Positions 29,263-35,556 of a DNA stretch of 35,556 bases are shown piece after piece. This DNA comes from a virus. The translations under genes were made by a program, and so were the position numbers. Each line of letters begins with the position of its first letter. The stretch's first letter is position 1. The DNA lies in the IMG/VR virus record IMGVR_UViG_3300048536_000071, positions 1 to 35,556 of that record, one strand, 5' to 3'. Below the pieces are notes generated by a model. It was not told the DNA's origin. It saw only the letters and a program-made list of their open reading frames with translations, and did not search any database.

Positions 29263-29805
29263 ATGGCCAGTATAGGCTATAACAAAGGCTACTACTCAAG
29301 ATCAAAGTATAACGATCTTGCGTTTCAAGCCGAAGCAACCATTCAAGTCGTTTCAGGAGTTACCGCTACTGGAACACAAATAGATGTACCTACAGCAGTC
29401 ATACAGGCTGTTTCAGGCTTTACTGCAACTGGCACACAGATTGATAGAGCAGTTGCAAACATTGTAGCTGTATCAGATGTCAATGCAGTAGGCAGAAAAA
29501 CACATGGTGCTAATGCAACGATTGCAGCAGTATCAGACTTTGACTCACAGGCATTTATAACCGTAGCTGGTTTCTCAACCATTGCACAAACATCAGGCTT
29601 TGATGCAACAGGTAGAGCAACATTCGCAGCCGCATCAACGATCAACCAAACCAGTAGCCTTGTCGCTGTTGGTGGTCTAAAATGGGAAGATATAATTGTT
29701 CCAGACGATACATGGACAGATCAGATAGTTGCAAGTGCAACATGGACAGATCAAAGTAACCCATCAACAAATTGGACTGAATTAGACAAACAAGAGGCAG
29801 CTTAA
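29263..29805 (+). CDS. Repeat-built structural protein, 180 aa
   Basis: From about residue 25 to 138 the product consists of about six units of about 20 residues of the form AxIxxVSGFxATGxxID (VVSGVTATGTQID, AVSGFTATGTQID, AVSDVNAVGRKTH, AVSDFDSQAF, QTSGFDATGRATF, QTSSLVAVGG). The C-terminus holds a second repeat (DTWTDQ, ATWTDQ, TNWTEL). Beta-stack repeats fit a fibre shaft or decoration spike. It precedes the first S74 fibre gene by a single junction with no gap. Confidence 0.65.
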   Translation: MASIGYNKGYYSRSKYNDLAFQAEATIQVVSGVTATGTQIDVPTAVIQAVSGFTATGTQIDRAVANIVAVSDVNAVGRKTHGANATIAAVSDFDSQAFITVAGFSTIAQTSGFDATGRATFAAASTINQTSSLVAVGGLKWEDIIVPDDTWTDQIVASATWTDQSNPSTNWTELDKQEAA

Positions 29806-32115
29806 ATGGCAGATACATATACAACTAATCTAAACTTAACAAAACCAGAACCAGGTGCAGCAGAAGATACCTGGGGTATTTCGCTTAACGCTGACTTAGA
29901 CTCTCTTGATGCAATCTTTAGTACCTCTGGTACACAGATTAATTTAAACCCAAACCAAATTAATTTTGCAGACAACAAGAAAGCCATATTTGGTACAGGC
30001 TCAGATTTACAAATCTACCATGATGGTAGTCATAGCATTATTAAAGATGCTGGTGCTGGTAATTTAGAACTACACGCTACTAATTTAATATTTAAAAATT
30101 CTACTGGTGATTCACAATATGCATCATTTTTTAATGGCGGTGCAGTAACTTTAAGATATGCAGGTTCGCCTAAAGTATCTACAACCTCAACAGGCATAGA
30201 CGTAACAGGAACAGTTACAAGTGATGCACTTACAGTTCAAACTGCACAAGGCGATATATCTATAGATAATTCATCATCTACATTAAACTTTGCAAGGGCT
30301 GGTGCAAGTTATATTAGAGCAACTAATTCATTAGGTCACTTTAATTTTATAACTGGTGCTAATAATTTTACAAATAAAAGATTACAAATAGCATCTAACG
30401 GAGACATATCCTTCTATGACGATACAGGCACAACTCAAGGTTTATTTTGGGATGCATCAAAAGAATCTCTTGCTATAGGTACAACATCTTTAACACCTAC
30501 TGATGGTGCAAATATAGAACTTAGCTCATCAACAAGTTCAAGAGTTATTCTTGATTCTACAGGCACAGGTGGTCGTAAGTGGACTATGGCTACAGGTCTT
30601 AGTGGAAGATTGGATTTCTATGACTATGATGCTTCAGCTTATAGAATGTCGATTAATGCATCAGGAAACGTTGGTATCGGCACAACTTCTCCGGGTGCAG
30701 CTTTACACATATCAGGTACAAGTGCAGACCAAATAAGATTAGAAAGAACCAACCATGATACATTTAGAATAGGACTACAAAGTGCAGTTGGTTTAGGATT
30801 TCATAACGTAACAGACAATCGCACAGACATTATGATAAAAGGCGATGGCAAGGTTGGAATTGGCACAACTTCTCCAACTGAAACTTTGCATGTTATGTCA
30901 GGAGTAAGCAATGACACAGTTGCAATTATTTCAGGTTCACAATCAGATAGAGGTTTAACTATTTCAACGTATGCTTCAGATGGACGTACTGATGGTGGTG
31001 TTGACCTTGATGCTTATAAGAGTTTTAAATTTACAACCGATGGAACAGAAAGAGCTAGTATAGACTCATCAGGTAATCTTGCCATAGGTAATACAAGTGC
31101 TGCTGCTAAATTAGATATTAGACAAGATTCAGGCTCAGCTATTAGATGTGAAGATGGTAGTGGTGCATATTTTGTAGTTAAACAGGGCGGTCTTGTTGGT
31201 ATAGGAACGCCTTCACCAGATGCACCTTTAACAGTACACAACAGTTCTGACCCTGAAATAAGATTTGGGTACAGTTCAACACAAGACCACAAAATTGCAT
31301 GGGATAGTTCTAAAGTATTTATTCATGCTGACCCTGAAAATGCTAATGGTAGTTCAGCTATAGGATTTGCAGTTGATGGAACTGAAAGAGCTAGGATAGA
31401 CTCATCAGGTAATTTATTAGTTGGAACTACAAATACTTTCCCACCAAGCGACACAGGTAACGAAGGTGTTGCTGTTAAGCCTGACAATATTGCTATAAGC
31501 AGAAACGCAAGTACGCCTTTATTCCTAGATAGAATGACAAGTGATGGTGTTCTAATAGACTTAAGAAAAGATAATAATACAGGCGGTATTATAGGAATAC
31601 AAGAACCACAAGATAATGCAGAAGAACTTTATATAGCTAATGGTACTGGGACTAGTTCTGTAGGTTTAGCATTTTGGGATTACATAAATACTTCAAGGAT
31701 TGCACCTTGTAATGGAACTGGAGCATATCAAGACAATTCTATAGACCTTGGTTACTCAGGTGCAAGGTTTGATGATATCTACGCTACCAACGGTACTATA
31801 CAAACTTCAGACAGAAACGAAAAACAAGACATACAAGCATTAACAGATGCAGAGCAAAGAGTAGCTACAGCATGTAAAGGTTTGATTAGAAGATTCAGAT
31901 GGCAAGATGCAGTAGAAGAAAAAGGCGATGATGCTAGATTACACTTCGGAGTTATAGCTCAAGACTTACAAGATGCATTTACAGCAGAAGGCCTTGATGC
32001 AGGTGATTATGGTATGTTTATATCTAGCACCTGGGAAGATGATGACGGGGTAGAGCAAACTAGGCTCGGAGTAAGGTATAATGAACTCCTAGCTTTCATA
32101 ATAACAACTTTATAG
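29806..32115 (+). CDS. Tail fibre/spike 1 with S74 self-cleaving chaperone
   Basis: The 769-aa product starts with a virion-anchor-like domain ([20 protein letters not shown], to about 45) shared with the gene at 32488. The shaft is repetitive beta: DGSHSIIKDAGAGN, then recurrent GNVGIGTTSP/GKVGIGTTSP/IGTPSP units and TERASIDSSGNL/TERARIDSSGNL units. The C-terminal about 105 residues are a peptidase S74 intramolecular chaperone with TSDRNEKQD (Ser668/Lys673 as the likely cleavage dyad), HFGVIAQDLQDAF and LGVRYNELLAFI. After trimer folding the chaperone cuts itself off. It determines host binding. Confidence 0.88.
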   Translation: MADTYTTNLNLTKPEPGAAEDTWGISLNADLDSLDAIFSTSGTQINLNPNQINFADNKKAIFGTGSDLQIYHDGSHSIIKDAGAGNLELHATNLIFKNSTGDSQYASFFNGGAVTLRYAGSPKVSTTSTGIDVTGTVTSDALTVQTAQGDISIDNSSSTLNFARAGASYIRATNSLGHFNFITGANNFTNKRLQIASNGDISFYDDTGTTQGLFWDASKESLAIGTTSLTPTDGANIELSSSTSSRVILDSTGTGGRKWTMATGLSGRLDFYDYDASAYRMSINASGNVGIGTTSPGAALHISGTSADQIRLERTNHDTFRIGLQSAVGLGFHNVTDNRTDIMIKGDGKVGIGTTSPTETLHVMSGVSNDTVAIISGSQSDRGLTISTYASDGRTDGGVDLDAYKSFKFTTDGTERASIDSSGNLAIGNTSAAAKLDIRQDSGSAIRCEDGSGAYFVVKQGGLVGIGTPSPDAPLTVHNSSDPEIRFGYSSTQDHKIAWDSSKVFIHADPENANGSSAIGFAVDGTERARIDSSGNLLVGTTNTFPPSDTGNEGVAVKPDNIAISRNASTPLFLDRMTSDGVLIDLRKDNNTGGIIGIQEPQDNAEELYIANGTGTSSVGLAFWDYINTSRIAPCNGTGAYQDNSIDLGYSGARFDDIYATNGTIQTSDRNEKQDIQALTDAEQRVATACKGLIRRFRWQDAVEEKGDDARLHFGVIAQDLQDAFTAEGLDAGDYGMFISSTWEDDDGVEQTRLGVRYNELLAFIITTL

Positions 32116-32124
32116 GAGAACAAG

Positions 32125-32481
32125 ATGGCAAATACATACGAATGGGACTGTAAAACAGTAGACGTGTACCCAGAATACGAGGATCACACAGATACAGTTT
32201 ATAACGTCCATTGGAGACTTAATGCAACAAGTAGTGAAACACACGAAGTAGATGGTCAAGAAGTACCATACACCGCTAGTGTTTATGGCACTCAATCATT
32301 ATCATTAGAAGATGTCGGTACAGACTTTAAACCTTTTGACGAATTAACTAACACAATAGTTACTGGTTGGGTTGAAGGTAATATGGGTGAAGAGGAAGTA
32401 GCTAATTTAAAGTCTGCTTTAGACTCAAAAATATCTGAAGAGATAACACCTACGACTGAAACAAAAACTATAGGCGAGTAA
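32125..32481 (+). CDS. DUF7936-like small protein between the fibres
   Basis: The 118-aa product opens MANTYEWDCKTVDVYPEYED and has VYNVHWRLNA, ASVYGTQSL, FKPFDELTNTIVTGWVEGNM, matching small phage proteins usually placed next to tail fibre genes (DUF7936-type; recognised by eye). It may be a fibre adaptor or assembly factor. Good GGAG site. It lies between two fibre genes with gaps of under 10 bases. Confidence 0.7.
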   Translation: MANTYEWDCKTVDVYPEYEDHTDTVYNVHWRLNATSSETHEVDGQEVPYTASVYGTQSLSLEDVGTDFKPFDELTNTIVTGWVEGNMGEEEVANLKSALDSKISEEITPTTETKTIGE

Positions 32482-32487
32482 AATATT

Positions 32488-33837
32488 ATGGCTGATACTT
32501 ATACAACTAACTTACAACTCAGAAAACCAGAGGTAGGAAGTTCTACTAATACCTGGGGAGACAAACTTAATGCAGACCTAGATCAAGTAGATGCAGTCTT
32601 CTCGGCAAATGGAGCAGGAACAAGTGTTGGCCTACATGTGGGAACTGGTAAAAATTTAAAAGTAAATGGTACATTAACAGCAAGTGCCGATGTATTTTTA
32701 AATGGAAATGGCTTACAAAACGCATTAAAGTTTGTTGATGCAAGTGGTTACTCAATTGGACTAAAAGCACCAGCAGATTTAAACGATACAAACATAACAT
32801 TGGTTTTACCCGACACTACAAACACATCTGGTAGTAGTGGCCCAGCTTTAATTGCTACAAACATAACTAACAATGTTGCAACTTTACAATTTGGCACACC
32901 AACAGTTGCGGTAGATAATTACTTTGCATCATCTGGACTATCAAACAAAGACTTAGGAGTTGGCTTACATATTAAAACTGGTGATAGCGGAGCTTCATCT
33001 GTTTTAACTAGTGCTGACGAATTAGTTATAGAAGGTAGTGCTGATTCAGGAATGACAATATTATCTGGTGCATCTAATGTTGGACAGTTTAGATTTGGTG
33101 ACTCAGGTAACTCTAACATTGGTGGTATTACTTATAGTCATGCTGATAATAAAATGGGCTTCATTACTGGTGGTACTGGTAGGATGACTATTTTTGGTGA
33201 TGGTGATACATCCATCGGCACAACTTCTAATGAAGCAAAACTTCATGTTGAAAATAGTTCAGCTGTTATTGATGCTGGATTGTATAATGTTACTAGCACA
33301 TCTTTTAGCCAAAATGTTTTAAAATTACAATGTTCCAGAGATACTAATAATGGAAGTTTTGGGATAATTCATGCAAGAAATGGCGGAGGTCATGTATTTA
33401 ATGTTGCTGATAGTGGTAATGTAGTAAATACTAATAATTCTTATGGTGCTTTATCTGATGAAAGGATTAAACAAGACATTTCCGATGCAAGTTCTCAATG
33501 GGAAGATATTAAAGCATTAAAAATTAGAAAATATAAACTAAAAAAATTAGTTAATAGAGATGGTGCAGAAAATACTCAATATCATCTTGGAGTTATAGCA
33601 CAGGAATTAGAAGCATCTGAAATGAATGGTTTAATTGATGAATCAAAGCCAGAAAAGGAAGATGTAGCTTTACACTTTGATTTTGGAAGTGTTGATGATG
33701 ATGGTAATTTTACAGTAGGACAAAATGTTAAATCTGTAAAATACTCGGTCTTATATATGAAATCAATTAAAGCATTACAAGAAGCTATAGAACGCATAGA
33801 ACAATTAGAAGCTAAAGTAGAAGCATTGGAGAATTAA
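32488..33837 (+). CDS. Tail fibre/spike 2 with S74 chaperone
   Basis: The 449-aa product repeats the anchor of fibre 1 ([20 protein letters not shown]) but has a shorter, different shaft ([35 protein letters not shown]). The C-terminal S74 chaperone begins [11 protein letters not shown] (Ser323/Lys328 dyad), continues [13 protein letters not shown] and ends in a leucine-rich coiled coil ([20 protein letters not shown]), which fibre 1 lacks. Two fibres on a common anchor suggest dual receptor use or a mixed assembly. Confidence 0.87.
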   Translation: MADTYTTNLQLRKPEVGSSTNTWGDKLNADLDQVDAVFSANGAGTSVGLHVGTGKNLKVNGTLTASADVFLNGNGLQNALKFVDASGYSIGLKAPADLNDTNITLVLPDTTNTSGSSGPALIATNITNNVATLQFGTPTVAVDNYFASSGLSNKDLGVGLHIKTGDSGASSVLTSADELVIEGSADSGMTILSGASNVGQFRFGDSGNSNIGGITYSHADNKMGFITGGTGRMTIFGDGDTSIGTTSNEAKLHVENSSAVIDAGLYNVTSTSFSQNVLKLQCSRDTNNGSFGIIHARNGGGHVFNVADSGNVVNTNNSYGALSDERIKQDISDASSQWEDIKALKIRKYKLKKLVNRDGAENTQYHLGVIAQELEASEMNGLIDESKPEKEDVALHFDFGSVDDDGNFTVGQNVKSVKYSVLYMKSIKALQEAIERIEQLEAKVEALEN

Positions 33838-35337
33838 ATGCCATTAATACAAGTGACTCCTCCACCTGGCATTGTCACTAACGGTACTGATTATGCCAAC
33901 AAAGGAAGATGGACAGACGGTGACTTAGTACGTTTTGAAAACGGATATCTAAGACCAATCGGTGGATGGACAAAACTCAACACATCAGCTCTTACTGGTA
34001 CTCCTACTGGTATGTTCTCCTACATAACCAATGGCGATAAAAAAGTATTAGTAGTTGGAACAAGAGAAAGAATTTATGTCTTAATAAACGATACTTGGTA
34101 TGACATCACACCATCAGGTTTTGTTACAGACGCATCTTTTGATCCTTTAGGATATGGTGCATATCACTATGACGTTGAAGACTATGGTGATGCACGTTCA
34201 CAATCTGGTTTATTATTTAACACCAACTCTTTTTCTTTTGACAACTTTGGCGAGATATTACTTTTCTGTTGTCCATCAGACGGAAGAATATTTCAATGGA
34301 ATCCAAACACACCTAGCACAATAGCAGCACCCGTTTCAGGTGCGCCAACTAACTGTGCTGGTGTATTAGTTACTAACGAAAGACACGTTGTAGCTTTGGG
34401 CGCAGGTGGCGATCCAAGAAAGATACAATGGTCATCAAGAGAAACACTAACAACATGGACTGCGGCATCAACCAATACTGCTGGTGATTTACAAATACCT
34501 ACAGGTGGTAGAGTACTAAGTGCAGTTAAATGGCAAACAGACGTTATTATCTTTACTGATACTGGTGTAGCTAGATTGTATTACACAGGTTCTCCTTTTA
34601 TCTATGGCATACAAGACGCTGGTACTAACTGTAAAGCAATCAGTCCAAGAACAGTTGTAGCTGCTGATTCATTCTTATGTTGGATGGGTGAAAACTCATT
34701 CTTTGTATTTGATGGATCAGTCAAAGAAATAAAATGCGAAGTACATGATTTTGTTTATGACAATATAAATAGTCCATATAGAAAAACATCATGTGGTGGT
34801 CACAACTCTAACTTTAATGAGATGTGGTTTTTCTTCCCTGTTGGCACAGATCAGTTAACACCAAACAAATATGTTATCTGGAACTATATAGAGAACGTAT
34901 GGAGTATTGGATCAATGGATAGGGGATGTTGGTTAGACCAAGGCGTATTGGATTTTCCAACAGCATGTAACAGTTCTGGTTTTGTTTACCAACACGACAG
35001 CACAACACTAATTGAATCCGAGGACATAGGTTCAGCAGTACCCTACGCAACGTCAGGGCCTATTGAGATAGGCGTTGGTGATAACTATGTACAATGTAAT
35101 CAGATTATTCCAGACGAAGAAGCAAACACCTTACCTGGAGTCGAATTAAGTTTTACAGGAAGATTTACACCACTTGGTGCAGAGACAGATTTTGGGCCTT
35201 TTACTTTTGAAACTGATGGTTACACAGACGCAAGATTTACAGCAAGACAAGTTAAGATGAAAATAACAGGCGACACAGACCAGTTATTTAAAGTTGGTAA
35301 TATACGACTAGATGTTAAAAAAAGAGGTCGTAGGTAA
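33838..35337 (+). CDS. Tail nozzle / hub protein (T7 gp12 or P22 gp10-like)
   Basis: The 499-aa product starts PLIQVTPPPGIVTNGTDYAN followed by GRWTDGDLVRFENGYLRPIG, a hallmark of podovirus tail nozzle and P22 gp10-type stabilisation proteins, then a beta-propeller-like body (DPRKIQWSSRETLTTW, VKWQTDVIIFTDTGVARLYY, GENSFFVFDGSVKEIKCEVH). It would cap the adaptor ring and form the distal tail tube that the ejection proteins pass. Stop overlaps the junction gene start. Confidence 0.88.
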   Translation: MPLIQVTPPPGIVTNGTDYANKGRWTDGDLVRFENGYLRPIGGWTKLNTSALTGTPTGMFSYITNGDKKVLVVGTRERIYVLINDTWYDITPSGFVTDASFDPLGYGAYHYDVEDYGDARSQSGLLFNTNSFSFDNFGEILLFCCPSDGRIFQWNPNTPSTIAAPVSGAPTNCAGVLVTNERHVVALGAGGDPRKIQWSSRETLTTWTAASTNTAGDLQIPTGGRVLSAVKWQTDVIIFTDTGVARLYYTGSPFIYGIQDAGTNCKAISPRTVVAADSFLCWMGENSFFVFDGSVKEIKCEVHDFVYDNINSPYRKTSCGGHNSNFNEMWFFFPVGTDQLTPNKYVIWNYIENVWSIGSMDRGCWLDQGVLDFPTACNSSGFVYQHDSTTLIESEDIGSAVPYATSGPIEIGVGDNYVQCNQIIPDEEANTLPGVELSFTGRFTPLGAETDFGPFTFETDGYTDARFTARQVKMKITGDTDQLFKVGNIRLDVKKRGRR

Positions 35338-35556
35338 TGGCACGAAAGGCATTAAGAAGACCAGGGCCAATAGTAGATACAGATTATCAAAACTATCTGA
35401 TTTCTGAAATAGAGTACAGAGATGGGTTATCATTTAAGAAAGGTGAAAGAATAGAGGTTAGTGGTGTAGATGCTACTGAACTCGTATTAGTGAGTCCAAA
35501 TGGAACAAAATATAAACTTAGTATCGCAGACAACGGAACAATCTCCGCCACAGCAA
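35337..35556 (+). CDS. Junction-spanning small protein, 5' part (continues at 1-139)
   Basis: ATG at 35337 overlaps the TAA of the tail-nozzle gene (TAATG), so the two are probably translationally coupled. The frame stays open to the window end and, after closing the circle, continues to TAA at 137-139. The product has 75 residues with a basic start (MARKALRRPG) and a C-terminal half rich in short beta-prone segments (VSGVDATELVLVSPNGTKYK). I do not recognise a family. Its place between the nozzle and the ejection proteins suggests a small virion or assembly protein, which is inference from context only. Confidence 0.8.
   Translation, partial: MARKALRRPGPIVDTDYQNYLISEIEYRDGLSFKKGERIEVSGVDATELVLVSPNGTKYKLSIADNGTISATA
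35426..35556. repeat. Terminal direct repeat, right copy
   Basis: This is the second copy of the 131-base end overlap. Removing one copy gives a circle of about 35,425 bp. The copy here keeps the open frame of the junction gene that starts at 35337. Confidence 0.95.

Overview
This window is an essentially complete genome of a temperate, short-tailed (podovirus-type) double-stranded DNA phage. The first 131 bases recur as the last 131 bases with one mismatch, so the contig closes into a circle of about 35,425 bp and one small gene runs across the join. The DNA is AT-rich by eye and genes are very tightly packed. Gene content (P22-type portal, SU10-type capsid and adaptor, tail nozzle, S74-chaperone fibres, DUF2800/Sak4/DUF669 recombination set, DUF3310, DUF6321) is typical of marine phages. 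The layout recalls podoviruses of low-GC marine bacteria such as SAR11 (HTVC010P-like pelagiphages), but the host cannot be fixed from sequence alone. The strongest host clue is the 5' half of a bacterial tRNA-Pro gene beside the integrase.

Layout. (1) 33.8 kb across the join to 5.8 kb, + strand: tail nozzle, a small junction gene, a GNAT-like protein and three probable DNA-ejection proteins. (2) 5.8-7.8 kb, integration module: a PD-(D/E)XK nuclease, a tRNA-Pro half interpreted as attP, a tyrosine integrase and, on the minus strand, a DUF3310 gene. (3) 8.0-14.6 kb, rightward early operon: Xis-like HTH protein, Hjc-like nuclease, DUF2800 nuclease, Sak4-type ATPase, DUF669 SSB, zinc-ribbon protein, TOPRIM primase-helicase, C5-cytosine methyltransferase and a 43-aa conserved peptide. 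(4) 14.6-15.6 kb: three iterons with an exact 23-bp period, a hairpin, then two winged-helix/HTH proteins. (5) 15.66-18.37 kb: a leftward operon of about 14 overlapping tiny genes of unknown function, probably a host-takeover or counter-defence region. (6) 18.5-33.8 kb, rightward late operon: small and large terminase, portal, small basic proteins, holin, spanin-like protein and M15 endolysin, scaffold, capsid, adaptor, and two S74 tail fibres.

How it works together. Integrase and the Xis-like protein would recombine attP with a host tRNA-Pro gene. The phage carries the 5' half of that tRNA and a possible promoter in front of it, so integration should rebuild the tRNA under phage transcription. 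The early operon supplies a replication and single-strand-annealing recombination set. No canonical CI repressor is visible; the two HTH proteins next to the iterons are the best candidates for replication initiation or lytic/lysogenic control. A related GTATNATAGGGG box at the late promoter hints at a shared regulator. The points most worth checking are the attP logic, the 23-bp iterons, the leftward micro-ORF operon and the structured terS-terL gap.
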